Shown here piece after piece: positions 26,840 to 35,402 of a DNA stretch of 64,000 bases. A program made the position numbers and the translations under genes. A model generated the notes under the pieces. That model was not told the origin of the DNA, did no database searches, and worked only from the letters and a program-made list of their open reading frames with translations. This DNA is from Maritimibacter sp. (GTDB lineage Bacteria > Pseudomonadota > Alphaproteobacteria > Rhodobacterales > Rhodobacteraceae): contig NZVC01000017.1 of assembly GCA_002701395.1 (NCBI GenBank), positions 1-64,000 of the forward strand, given 5' to 3'. Numbering within the stretch: position 1 is the first letter of the stretch; every line of letters begins with the position of its first letter.

Positions 26840-28372
26840 TCATTCCGTCGCGCCGTCGGTGCCGCTGATCTCGGCCGTGCTTTGGTCGAGAACGCCATCG
26901 GTCCACATGCCCGTCGCAACCTCGCCCGAGGCGTATTCGATCGTGCCTTCGCCCTGGCGGCGGCCGTCCTCGAACTCGCCCTCGTAGACGTCGCCGTTGT
27001 AGTAGATCGCGCGGCCCGTGCCCTCGATCTTGCCGCCGGCCCATTCGCCTTCGTAGGTGAAGCTTTCGTCTTCCTCGGTTTCGGGGTCGTCGGGAATGAC
27101 GATCCGCCCCATGCCCTCGCGCTGGCCGTTGACGAAGCCGCCTTCGTAGACGGTGCCGTCGGCATAGGTCGCGGTGCCCTGACCGTGACGCTGACCGTCC
27201 TGCCATTCGCCTTCGTAGGTATAGCCGTCGGTGTAGGTCATGGTGCCGGTGCCGTGGTTGCGGGCGTTCAGGAACGACCCCTCGTAGACCAGCCCATTGG
27301 CGTATTCCGCGCGGCCTTCGCCTTCGATCACACCGCCGCGCCACTCGCCCTCGTAGGACGAACCGTCGGGATAGATGATGCGGCCCTGACCGGCGGCCAC
27401 GTCGTCGCGGAACTCGCCCACGTAGATCGAACCGTCGGGATAGGTGACTTGGCCTTCGCCTTCGATCCGGCCAGCGACCCATTCGCCAAGGTAGGCGTAG
27501 CCATCGGTGCCGTAGAAGCTGCCCTGTCCGTGACGCCGGTCGTTCAGGAACTGGCCTTCGTAGATGTCGCCGTTGGCGTAGGTGACGGTGCCGTTGCCCT
27601 CGCGCTCGCCGTTGACGAAGTCGCCCTCGTAGACGTCGCCATTGGGCTGGGTCAGGGTGCCGGTGCCGTTGATCTGACCGGCGGACCACTCGCCCTCGTA
27701 GGTAAGGCTTTCATCGGCGGGGGTGTCGGGGTTGTCTGCGGTGACAAGCCGTCCTTGGCCCTCGCGCTGGCCGTCGACCAGCGAGCCGGTGTAAACCGAC
27801 CCGTCGGGATAGGTGATCGTGCCTTCGCCCTGCTTCACGCCGGCGACCCAGTCGCCTTCGTAGACATAGCCGTTCGGGCTTTCCATCCGGCCCTGACCGT
27901 CGTGCATCGCATCGACGAAGCCGCCGGTATAGGTCACGCCGTTCGCGTAGACCGCCGTGCCTTGTCCGTTGATCTTGCCGTCGACCCAATCGCCTTCGTA
28001 GGTGCCGCCGTCGGCGAAGGTGATCTTGCCCAGCCCCGACGGTTTGCCAGCCTCGAAGTTGCCTTCGTAGACCGACCCGTTGGGGAAGCGCGCGATGCCT
28101 TGTCCGCGGATCTCGCCCTCGACCCAAGCGCCGGTGTATTCATAGCCGTTCGGCAGCCGGTAGGTGCCGGTGCCGTGCTGCTTGCCGTCTTGGAACGTAC
28201 CCTCGTAGACGCCGCCGTCCTCGTACTGTTTCACCTGCACGTCGCCGTCCTGCGCGAAGGCCGCACTGGCCGTCAGAAGGATCGCGCCGCTTAGCGCCAG
28301 ATTATGAAAACGATTGTTCCGGTCGCGTTTAGCCCGGTAATTCTGCACCCTGCCTCCCATCGGACGGTTCAC
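26840..28372 (-). CDS. Secreted MORN-repeat protein
   Basis: A 510-residue protein with a basic N-terminus, a hydrophobic segment (LALSGAILLTASAAFA) and a likely signal peptidase site before QDGD, so probably periplasmic or outer-membrane associated. It then holds 18 MORN repeats of about 23 residues (pattern YEGxFxxGxxxGxGxxxYxxG) and a degenerate nineteenth. Repeats 7 and 16 share an acidic insert (DNPDTPADES, DDPETEEDES), and repeats 1-9 match 10-18 in order, pointing to duplication of a nine-repeat block. MORN sheets bind lipids or act as scaffolds in other systems; the role here is unknown. Confidence 0.88.
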   Translation of the reverse strand: MNRPMGGRVQNYRAKRDRNNRFHNLALSGAILLTASAAFAQDGDVQVKQYEDGGVYEGTFQDGKQHGTGTYRLPNGYEYTGAWVEGEIRGQGIARFPNGSVYEGNFEAGKPSGLGKITFADGGTYEGDWVDGKINGQGTAVYANGVTYTGGFVDAMHDGQGRMESPNGYVYEGDWVAGVKQGEGTITYPDGSVYTGSLVDGQREGQGRLVTADNPDTPADESLTYEGEWSAGQINGTGTLTQPNGDVYEGDFVNGEREGNGTVTYANGDIYEGQFLNDRRHGQGSFYGTDGYAYLGEWVAGRIEGEGQVTYPDGSIYVGEFRDDVAAGQGRIIYPDGSSYEGEWRGGVIEGEGRAEYANGLVYEGSFLNARNHGTGTMTYTDGYTYEGEWQDGQRHGQGTATYADGTVYEGGFVNGQREGMGRIVIPDDPETEEDESFTYEGEWAGGKIEGTGRAIYYNGDVYEGEFEDGRRQGEGTIEYASGEVATGMWTDGVLDQSTAEISGTDGATE

Positions 28373-28499
28373 ATCCCCGATCGTGTCGCCATGACCAAAA
28401 CCTAAAGGCTTGCCCTTGAGCTAGCAACGCTTTTCGCCGCTATCGGCTTTCCTTGGCCGAGGGTTCTGGTTAGACGCAACTCACGATGCGGAGAGTGAT

Positions 28500-30158
28500 A
28501 TGGCCGACAGGTTTCGTCTGACCCTGGCACAATTGAACCCCACCGTTGGGGCGATTGCCGACAATGCGGACGCCGCGCACGCGGCTTGGCTGAAGGGCCG
28601 AGAGGCCGGCGCAGACATGGTGGCGCTGCCCGAAATGTTCGTGACAGGGTACCAGACCCAGGACCTTGTGATGAAGCCCGCGTTCCACCAGCACGCGATG
28701 CAGGCGGTCGAGGCGTTGGCGGTGACCTGCGCCGACGGGCCCGCGCTGGGCATCGGCGGTCCGTGGGCCGAGGACGGCGAACTTTTCAACGCCTATTTTA
28801 TCCTGAAAGGCGGCAAGATCGTCAGCAAGGTGCTGAAGCACAACCTGCCCAACGATCATGTCTTCGACGAGGTGCGGCTGTACGATGCGGGCCCGCTTGG
28901 CGGCCCCTACGCGGTGGGCGACACGCGGGTGGGCACGCCGATCTGCGAAGACGCGTGGCACCCCGAGGTGTCCGAGACGCTGGCCGAAACGGGTGCCGAG
29001 TTTCTGCTGGTTCCGAACGGGTCGCCCTACTATCGCGGCAAGCTGGAAACGCGGCTGAACCACATGGTGGGCCGCGTGGTCGAGACCGGGCTGCCGCTGA
29101 TCTACCTGAACATGGTGGGCGCGCAGGACGACCAGATTTTCGACGGTGCGTCCTTCGCGCTGAACCCGCATGGCGAGTTGGCGATGCAGATGCCCGCCTT
29201 CGACGAGGAAATCCGCACCATCGAGCTGGAACGCGGCGACGACGGCTGGCGCATCCTGCCAGCCGGAGAAACCCCGCAGCCGGACGAATGGGAACAGGAT
29301 TATCGGGCGATGGTGCAGGCCACGCGCGACTATTTCGGCAAGACCGGGTTCCGCAAGGCGGTGCTGGGCCTGTCGGGCGGCGTCGATTCGGCGCTGGTGG
29401 CTGCCATCGCGGTGGACGCGCTGGGGTCCGAGAACGTGCGCTGCGTGATGCTGCCGTCCGAGTATACCAGCCAGCATTCGCTGGAGGACGCCGAGACCGT
29501 CGCGAAGGCGCTGGGCTGCCGCTATGACTATATCCCGATCAGCGGCGCGCGTGCGGCGGTGACAGAGGCGCTGGCGCCCTTGTTCGAAGGCACGACCCCC
29601 GACGTGACCGAGGAAAACATCCAGTCCCGCCTGCGGGGCCTGCTGTTGATGGCGCTGTCGAACAAGTTCGGCGAGATGGTTCTGACCACGGGCAACAAGT
29701 CCGAGGTCGCGGTGGGCTATGCCACGATCTATGGCGACATGTCCGGCGGCTATAACCCGTTGAAAGACCTGTACAAGACGCGGGTCTTCCAGACCTGCCG
29801 CTGGCGCAACGAAAACCACCGCGACTGGATGATGGGCCCGAAGGGCGAGGTGATCACCCCCCGCGTCATCGACAAGCCGCCTTCGGCAGAGCTGCGCGAG
29901 GACCAGAAGGACGAGGACAGCCTGCCGCCCTACGAGGATCTCGACCGCATCCTCGAGGCGCTGATCGACGACGAGAAGTCGGTGGCCGAGGTCGTCGCGA
30001 TGGGCTTCGAGCGCGACGTGGTGAAGAAGATCGAGCACCTGATTTACATCAGCGAATACAAGCGGTTCCAGTCCGCCCCGGGGGCGCGGCTGACCAAGCG
30101 CAGCTTCTGGCTGGACCGCCGCTATCCGATCGTGAACCGCTGGCGCGATCCGTCCTAG
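28500..30158 (+). CDS. nadE: Glutamine-dependent NAD+ synthetase
   Basis: A 552-residue two-domain enzyme that makes NAD+ from nicotinic acid adenine dinucleotide, ATP and glutamine. The N-terminal nitrilase-type glutaminase has the E45-K113-C149 triad (LPEMFVTGY, LKHNLPN, TPICEDAWHPE). The C-terminal synthetase has the PP-loop motif LGLSGGVDSALVAAIA near residue 290 and LTTGNKSEVAVGYATIYGDM. Its TAG stop overlaps the TAG stop of the convergent downstream gene in a shared CTAG. Confidence 0.97.
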   Translation: MADRFRLTLAQLNPTVGAIADNADAAHAAWLKGREAGADMVALPEMFVTGYQTQDLVMKPAFHQHAMQAVEALAVTCADGPALGIGGPWAEDGELFNAYFILKGGKIVSKVLKHNLPNDHVFDEVRLYDAGPLGGPYAVGDTRVGTPICEDAWHPEVSETLAETGAEFLLVPNGSPYYRGKLETRLNHMVGRVVETGLPLIYLNMVGAQDDQIFDGASFALNPHGELAMQMPAFDEEIRTIELERGDDGWRILPAGETPQPDEWEQDYRAMVQATRDYFGKTGFRKAVLGLSGGVDSALVAAIAVDALGSENVRCVMLPSEYTSQHSLEDAETVAKALGCRYDYIPISGARAAVTEALAPLFEGTTPDVTEENIQSRLRGLLLMALSNKFGEMVLTTGNKSEVAVGYATIYGDMSGGYNPLKDLYKTRVFQTCRWRNENHRDWMMGPKGEVITPRVIDKPPSAELREDQKDEDSLPPYEDLDRILEALIDDEKSVAEVVAMGFERDVVKKIEHLIYISEYKRFQSAPGARLTKRSFWLDRRYPIVNRWRDPS

Positions 30159-31006
30159 GCGTGTAGCGGCAGGTGCGCTTCGGCGGGGGCCAGCGCCTCG
30201 CGCCGGGCGACGTCGAAATGCTGTTCCAGCAGCAGGCGCAGCTTGCGCGGCTTTCGGGAAATCGCCAGCCGCACCACGTCGCGCAGGATGTCGCGGTCCT
30301 TCATGTCCTGCACGATGTTGTGCCCCCGCTTGCGCAGGATGAAATGGTGCAGGCGCGCGTCCTTGGGGAACCGCTGCCAATGGATACGCTCTTTCATTGC
30401 GTCGCCGTGGAAGATGAAATGGTCCCGCGCGGTCGGGTCCAGCGGGCGCACGGTCGGCACCCGGAAGTGCGTGATGCCGGATCGCCAGCGCAACCAACGC
30501 TGTTCCTCGGGCACCTCGCACGGGTCGGCGGAGTACTGCGGCGAGAAGGCGATGACGCAATCGACGCGGGTCAGGCGGGGCAGCGCAAGCGCCATGAAGC
30601 CGCCCATGCTGTTCCCAAGGCACACGACCTCGCGGATGCCCAGCCGTTCGACATGGTGTGCGATCTGCGCGACCAGCATGTCGGCAAAGGCGGTATCGTT
30701 CAGCCATGTCCTGCGCCGCTCGGACGCCAGAAGGACGTGGTTTTCGCCGTCGTCCCACGCCGTGCCGATGAATTCGAACGGGGGAACGCTGGCGGGAAGC
30801 GTGCCCACGCCGGCCAGCGAGACAACCAGCCGGTCGGACCGCCCCTCGGCATAGCAGATCCGGTGGTCGCCGGTTTCCACAAGGGTATGAAGCAGCGCGG
30901 TGCCGGTGGAGCGGTTCAAGCCTGAAAGCCTTGTGTGATAAGCCGCGAACGAGCCCTGATACTGTCTTTCGCGCCGATCCCCCAACTGAATCCGTTCGCA
31001 GGACAA
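30155..31006 (-). CDS. Alpha/beta-hydrolase-like protein
   Basis: A 283-residue protein with a nucleophile elbow GNSMGG near residue 132 (VVCLGNSMGGFMALALPRL) and a downstream histidine in DARLHHFILRKRGHNIVQDM, both as in alpha/beta hydrolases. The first 60 residues look unlike common esterases. I do not recognise a specific family; similar proteins accompany polysaccharide or sulfotransferase genes in roseobacters, but no such neighbour is present. It converges on nadE with a 4-bp overlap. Confidence 0.68.
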   Translation of the reverse strand: MSCERIQLGDRRERQYQGSFAAYHTRLSGLNRSTGTALLHTLVETGDHRICYAEGRSDRLVVSLAGVGTLPASVPPFEFIGTAWDDGENHVLLASERRRTWLNDTAFADMLVAQIAHHVERLGIREVVCLGNSMGGFMALALPRLTRVDCVIAFSPQYSADPCEVPEEQRWLRWRSGITHFRVPTVRPLDPTARDHFIFHGDAMKERIHWQRFPKDARLHHFILRKRGHNIVQDMKDRDILRDVVRLAISRKPRKLRLLLEQHFDVARREALAPAEAHLPLHA

Positions 31007-31188
31007 CGCGGCGCAGCCATCGTGTCGCGCGAGTCGCAGACGCGGGGCGGCGCAACCGAAAGGCTACGCTTGACCGCCTAACGTAAAGTGTGTGCAAAGA
31101 CGAACGTTATACGCGCTTTGCTGCACCGAACTGGCAGTGTACGCACCGACGGTTAGGTCATATGTCCTTCCCCAAAGGAGATACCACA

Positions 31189-31779
31189 ATGACCGCACCC
31201 AAGATTACCATCGCTTACTATTCCACCTACGGCACCAACTATCAGGTCGCCCTGGAAGCCAAGGCCGCCGCGGAAGCCGCTGGCGCCGAAGCCCGCCTGC
31301 GCCGTTTCGCCGAGACCGCCCCGAAAGAGGTGGTCGAGGGCCAAGACGCCTGGAAAGAGCAGCTGGAAAAGACCAGCGACATCCCCGAGATCAACCACGA
31401 CGACATGGAATGGGCCGATGGCTATTTCTTCCTGTCGCCGACCCGCTACGGTCAGCCCGCAAGCCAGGTCCGCGCGTTCATCGACACGCTGGGTCCGCTG
31501 TGGCAGGCCGGTAAGCTGATCAACAAGACGTTCACCGCTTCGACCAGCGCCCAGACGCTGCATGGCGGCCACGAGATGACCACGATGGCGATGTACGTCT
31601 CGGCGATGCACTGGGGCACGATCATCGTTGCGCCGGGCTACACCGATCCGATCTTGTTCGAAACCGGCAACCCCTATGGCTATTCGGCCATCGCCGGCGA
31701 ACTGCCGGAGAACGGCAAGAAAGCCGTCGCACACCAAGCCAAGCGTCTGGTCGAAACGACCGCGAAGATCATCGGCTGA
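31189..31779 (+). CDS. wrbA: NAD(P)H:quinone oxidoreductase WrbA
   Basis: A 196-residue flavodoxin-like FMN protein that reduces quinones by two electrons. It has the FMN phosphate loop YYSTYGTNYQVALEA, SPTRYGQPASQVRAFIDTLG and ASTSAQTLHGGHEMTTM, standard for WrbA. AAGGAG at 31175-31180 sets ATG 31189. It is divergent from the hydrolase-like gene and followed by a strong terminator. Confidence 0.94.
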   Translation: MTAPKITIAYYSTYGTNYQVALEAKAAAEAAGAEARLRRFAETAPKEVVEGQDAWKEQLEKTSDIPEINHDDMEWADGYFFLSPTRYGQPASQVRAFIDTLGPLWQAGKLINKTFTASTSAQTLHGGHEMTTMAMYVSAMHWGTIIVAPGYTDPILFETGNPYGYSAIAGELPENGKKAVAHQAKRLVETTAKIIG

Positions 31780-31819
31780 TCGCCTGATCGCGTCCTCTGC
31801 GACAGGTTACTGTCCGCGA

Positions 31820-31847
31820 CCTGCCGGAGCAGTCCGGCGGGTTTTTT
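31820..31847. terminator. Terminator after wrbA
   Basis: An 8-bp GC-rich stem with one T-G pair (CCTGCCGG with CCGGCGGG), 6-nt loop and six T residues. It is well placed for wrbA and lies before the convergent kinase gene. Confidence 0.85.
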
Positions 31848-31860
31848 CATGCGCGATGCG

Positions 31861-32811
31861 TCAGACGCGGCCCAACGTGCACAGCGGCAGCAGGGTATCG
31901 ACCGTCTCGATTTCGCACAGGCGGGTGCCTTCCGTGGTGCAGGCAGCGGCGGCGGCGGCCACGCCGAACCGCAGGCAGGACGGCAGCGTCTCTCCGCGCG
32001 CCAGAGCAAGCGAGAAGGCCCCGACAAAGCTGTCGCCCGCGCCGACCTTGCTGATCACGTCGACCTTGGGCGACACCGCGTGCCATGCCTCGGTTTCGGT
32101 GGCCAGCACCGACCCGTCCGCGCCGCGCGCGATGATCACGATCCGCGCCGACCCGCGCGTCACCAGTTCGCGGGCAAAGGCGGCAGTGTCCTCGCGGGTG
32201 GTCAGGGACCGCCCGGCCAGCTCCTCGGCCTCGACATCGTCCATGCGCAGGACGTGGATCGCCTCGTAAGAGCCGCGCACAAGGTTGAACAGCGCCGGGC
32301 CCGAGGTGTCCACGATCAGCCGCGCCCCGCGCCCGTCCAGGTGTTGCGCAAGGATCGAGGGGAATTCCTTCGCCACCCCCGGCGGCTGGCTGCCCGACAG
32401 CACCACCAGCGTGCCGTCCCCCGCCGCCTGATCGATCGAGTTCAGGCCGCGTTCCACGTCCGCCTCGGCCCAGATCGGGCCGGGCATCACGAAGCGGTAC
32501 TGTTCCATCGTCTGCTGATCGGTCACCGAAAACGACAGCCGCGACTCTCCCGGCCCCTGAAACGCAACGGTGGGCACGCCTTCCAGCGCCAGCAGTTGCA
32601 GCAGTTGCGCCCCCGCACCGCCGCCGATGGCGATCATCGCGGTGGCCTGACCGCCCAGTTGCCGCACGGCCCGCGCCACGTTGATGCCGCCGCCGCCCGG
32701 ATCGATGTGCGGTTCGGTGCAGCGCAGCTTGTGCTCTGCGAAGACATGGGGCGAGGACGTCGCGAAGTCGACGGTCGGGTTCAGGGTGACGGTGACGATA
32801 TCGGTGCGCAT
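31861..32811 (-). CDS. PfkB family hexose-phosphate kinase (1-phosphofructokinase-like)
   Basis: A 316-residue ribokinase-fold kinase. TVTLNPTVDFATSS at the start, DPGGGGINVARAVRQLGG, VVLSGSQPPG and KVGAGDSFVGAFSLALARG (anion hole and catalytic Asp) fit the FruK/PfkB/tagatose-6-phosphate kinase branch. No PTS or sugar transporter gene is adjacent, so the substrate (fructose 1-phosphate or fructose 6-phosphate) is not decided. GGAGGATCC directly precedes ATG 32811. Confidence 0.88.
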   Translation of the reverse strand: MRTDIVTVTLNPTVDFATSSPHVFAEHKLRCTEPHIDPGGGGINVARAVRQLGGQATAMIAIGGGAGAQLLQLLALEGVPTVAFQGPGESRLSFSVTDQQTMEQYRFVMPGPIWAEADVERGLNSIDQAAGDGTLVVLSGSQPPGVAKEFPSILAQHLDGRGARLIVDTSGPALFNLVRGSYEAIHVLRMDDVEAEELAGRSLTTREDTAAFARELVTRGSARIVIIARGADGSVLATETEAWHAVSPKVDVISKVGAGDSFVGAFSLALARGETLPSCLRFGVAAAAAACTTEGTRLCEIETVDTLLPLCTLGRV

Positions 32812-32875
32812 GGATCCTCCGGCCGGACGGTCGGGGCCGACACTGGACCGACACGCGCGAAGCCGCAAGCCGTGG

Positions 32876-33295
32876 TCATTCCCACCAGCGGTCGATCGAG
32901 GCGATGTCGTCGTCGGACCACCCAAGATGGTGCGCGATCTCGTGCACCAGCACATGGGTCACCAGCGCGCCAAGCGCCACGTCGCCCCGGTCGATCCATT
33001 CGTCAAGGATCGGGCGGCGGAACAGCCAGACCGTGTCGGGCTGCAGCGGCTGGTCGAAGCTGGACTTCTCGGTCAGCGGGATGCCGTCGTACAGCCCGGT
33101 TAGCGCGAACGGATCCTCGATCCCGAGATCGGCCAGCATGTCGTCGGGGGCAAAATCCTCGACCCGGATCGCGACGCCGGCAACGGCGCGGGCGAAAGAG
33201 CCGGGCAGGCTGGCAAGGGCAGCCTCTGCCAGCGCCTCGATCCGGGCAAGGTCGGGGGCGATCTGGTCGGCGGTGTCGGGGGGCGCGTCTGTCAT
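32876..33295 (-). CDS. Minimal zincin metallopeptidase-like protein
   Basis: A 139-residue protein of the DUF1025-type minimal MMP-like family. The zinc-binding motif HEIAHHLGWSDDDI (HExxHxxGxxxxD) lies near the C-terminus after a helical N-terminal half. These proteins have no propeptide or signal sequence and appear cytosolic; their substrates are unknown. ATG 33295 was preferred over an open frame running to 33580, which has no family similarity. Confidence 0.83.
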   Translation of the reverse strand: MTDAPPDTADQIAPDLARIEALAEAALASLPGSFARAVAGVAIRVEDFAPDDMLADLGIEDPFALTGLYDGIPLTEKSSFDQPLQPDTVWLFRRPILDEWIDRGDVALGALVTHVLVHEIAHHLGWSDDDIASIDRWWE

Positions 33296-33476
33296 GCGGC
33301 GGATACTGGCGCGGGGTTGCGGCGGGGGAAAGGGGCATTTGGCCGGATGGGACGGCGTGGTCCCGGATGGTCGTCCGCTGGCGCACCGCCCAAAAAGCGG
33401 GTTCCGGGGCGACAGTTGGCGGGCCGGTCTGGTATCTAGCCGGTCATGGATGGGACGAAGTGGGATCGGTGCCGAC

Positions 33477-33905
33477 ATGAGCGGAAACAAGACACAGCCG
33501 ACCGACGTGCGGGTCGCCGATTTCCTTGAACAGGTCGAACCGGGCCGCAAGCGCGACGAGGCGCGGCGGCTGGATGCCATTTTCCGCGAAACGACCGGCT
33601 TCGCGCCGGTGATGTGGGGGCCGTCGATGATCGGCTATGGCCGCTATCACTATGTCTACGCCAGCGGGCGCGAAGGGGATTTCCTTGCCACCGGGTTCAG
33701 TCCCCGCAAGTCGGCGCATTCGATCTACATCCTGCCGGGTTATGCCGATTTCGGTGACATCCTCGGGCGGCTGGGCAAGCACAAGACCGGCAAGTCCTGC
33801 CTGTACGTGACCAAGCTGGCGGATATTGACGAGGATGTCCTGCGCGAGCTGATCCGCGCCGGGCTGGCAGACCTTGCCACACACTGGCCGGTGATGCCGA
33901 CCTGA
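33477..33905 (+). CDS. DUF1801 family protein
   Basis: A 142-residue protein of the DUF1801 (YdhG-like) family. Its signature is GFAPVMWGPSMIGYGRYHYVY followed by FSPRKSAHSIYILPGY and GKSCLYVTKLADIDEDVL. The function is unknown; the fold resembles small ligand-binding domains. ATG 33477 is at the family's usual start. It precedes gltX by 120 bp on the same strand. Confidence 0.87.
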   Translation: MSGNKTQPTDVRVADFLEQVEPGRKRDEARRLDAIFRETTGFAPVMWGPSMIGYGRYHYVYASGREGDFLATGFSPRKSAHSIYILPGYADFGDILGRLGKHKTGKSCLYVTKLADIDEDVLRELIRAGLADLATHWPVMPT

Positions 33906-34025
33906 TCGCGTGTTCGCAGCGGTCTGGGCGGCGCTTGCACCACGTATCGGACGCCATGTGCGCGGTGGCGATGTGGACAAGACCGCGGCCTTGTGACAGA
34001 GGAGCGCGCAAGGAGATTTCGCGCC

Positions 34026-35354
34026 ATGACCATCACCCGTTTCGCTCCGTCGCCCACGGGCTACATCCATATCGGCAACCTGCGCACGGCGCTGATGAAC
34101 TATCTCATCGCGCGCAAGGCCGGCGGCACCTTCATCCTGCGGATCGACGACACCGATCCCGAGCGGTCGAAAGAGGAATACGTCGACGGCATCAAGCAGG
34201 ATCTCGAATGGCTGGGCCTGACGTGGGACCGCTTCGAACGCCAGTCGCTGCGGCTGGACCGCTATGCCGAAGCGGCGGACGAACTGCGCGCCAAGGGCCG
34301 GTTCTACGAGGCGTTCGAGACGCCGACCGAACTGGACCTGAAGCGCAAGAAACAGCTGAACATGGGCAAGCCGCCGGTCTACGACCGTGCCGCGCTGGCG
34401 CTGTCGGACGACGAGAAGGCCGCGCTGCGGGCCGAGCGGCAGGGCCACTGGCGGTTCAAGCTGGACCACGAGCGGATCGAGTGGACCGACGGCATCCTTG
34501 GCGACATTTCGATCGACGCGGCCTCTGTCTCTGACCCGGTGCTGATCCGGGGCGATGGACAGGTGCTGTACACGCTGGCGTCGGTGGTCGACGACATGGA
34601 CATGGGCGTGACGAACATCGTGCGCGGGTCTGACCACGTCACCAATACCGCAACCCAGATCCAGATCATCGAGGCGCTGGGCGGCACTGCTCCGGGCTTT
34701 GCGCACCATTCGCTGCTGACCGGCCCGCAGGGCGAGGCGCTGTCGAAGCGGCTTGGCACGCTGGCGCTGCGCGACCTGCGCGAACGCGGCGTCGAGCCGA
34801 TGGCGCTGTTGTCGCTGATGGCGCGGCTTGGGTCGTCGGACCCGGTAGAGCTGCGCGGTTCCATCGACGAACTGGTCGAGGGCTTCGACATCAGCCGCTT
34901 CGGGTCCGCCCCGACGAAGTTCGACGTCGAGGATCTATTCCCGCTGACCGCCCGCCACCTTGGCGCGCAGCCTTACGAGGCCGTGGCCGAAGACGTGCGG
35001 GCGCTGGGCGTGCCCGACGAGCAGGCAGAGCGGTTCTGGCACGTCGTGCGCGAGAACATCACGGTAAAGTCGGACATGGCCGGCTGGTGGGACCTGTTCC
35101 GCAAGGGTCCCGATGCCGATGGGGCAGAGCTGTCCGACGAGGACCGCGCCTTCGTGGCAGAGGCCTTCGCGATGCTGCCGCCGCTGCCGTACACGCCCGA
35201 GACGTGGGGCGCATGGACGTCGGACGTGAAGGAAAAGACAGGCCGCAAGGGCAAGCAGCTTTTCATGCCGCTGCGCCTTGCCATCACCGGCCGCGCGCGC
35301 GGCCCGGAAATGGCGTACGTGCTGCCGCTGCTTCAGACCGCACCGAAGATCTGA
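34026..35354 (+). CDS. gltX: Glutamate--tRNA ligase
   Basis: A 442-residue class I aminoacyl-tRNA synthetase charging glutamate. The ATP motif HIGN (in FAPSPTGYIHIGNLRTAL) and the KMSKS-type motif GEALSKRLG are clear, and LRIDDTDPERSKEEYV is the standard early block. It is somewhat shorter than usual (about 470), like one of the two GltX paralogues common in alphaproteobacteria, one of which may misacylate tRNA-Gln. ATG 34026 gives the canonical MTITRFAPSPTG start. Confidence 0.95.
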   Translation: MTITRFAPSPTGYIHIGNLRTALMNYLIARKAGGTFILRIDDTDPERSKEEYVDGIKQDLEWLGLTWDRFERQSLRLDRYAEAADELRAKGRFYEAFETPTELDLKRKKQLNMGKPPVYDRAALALSDDEKAALRAERQGHWRFKLDHERIEWTDGILGDISIDAASVSDPVLIRGDGQVLYTLASVVDDMDMGVTNIVRGSDHVTNTATQIQIIEALGGTAPGFAHHSLLTGPQGEALSKRLGTLALRDLRERGVEPMALLSLMARLGSSDPVELRGSIDELVEGFDISRFGSAPTKFDVEDLFPLTARHLGAQPYEAVAEDVRALGVPDEQAERFWHVVRENITVKSDMAGWWDLFRKGPDADGAELSDEDRAFVAEAFAMLPPLPYTPETWGAWTSDVKEKTGRKGKQLFMPLRLAITGRARGPEMAYVLPLLQTAPKI

Positions 35355-35359
35355 GGTCG

Positions 35360-35387
35360 CGCGCCCCGGGGCTGACCCGGGACGCGC
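35360..35387. terminator. Hairpin between convergent gltX and alpha-glucosidase genes
   Basis: CCCGGG repeated around a 5-nt loop, extended by GCGC/GCGC arms with a bulge, fills most of the 48-bp gap. There is no T-run on either strand. Confidence 0.45.
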
Positions 35388-35402
35388 CACGCCGTCTGGG
35401 GC

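Noticed and set aside
28470-31097. 875-codon minus-strand frame opposite nadE
   Set aside because: Low-complexity shadow of nadE and of the hydrolase-like gene in another frame; no conserved motif or ribosome site.
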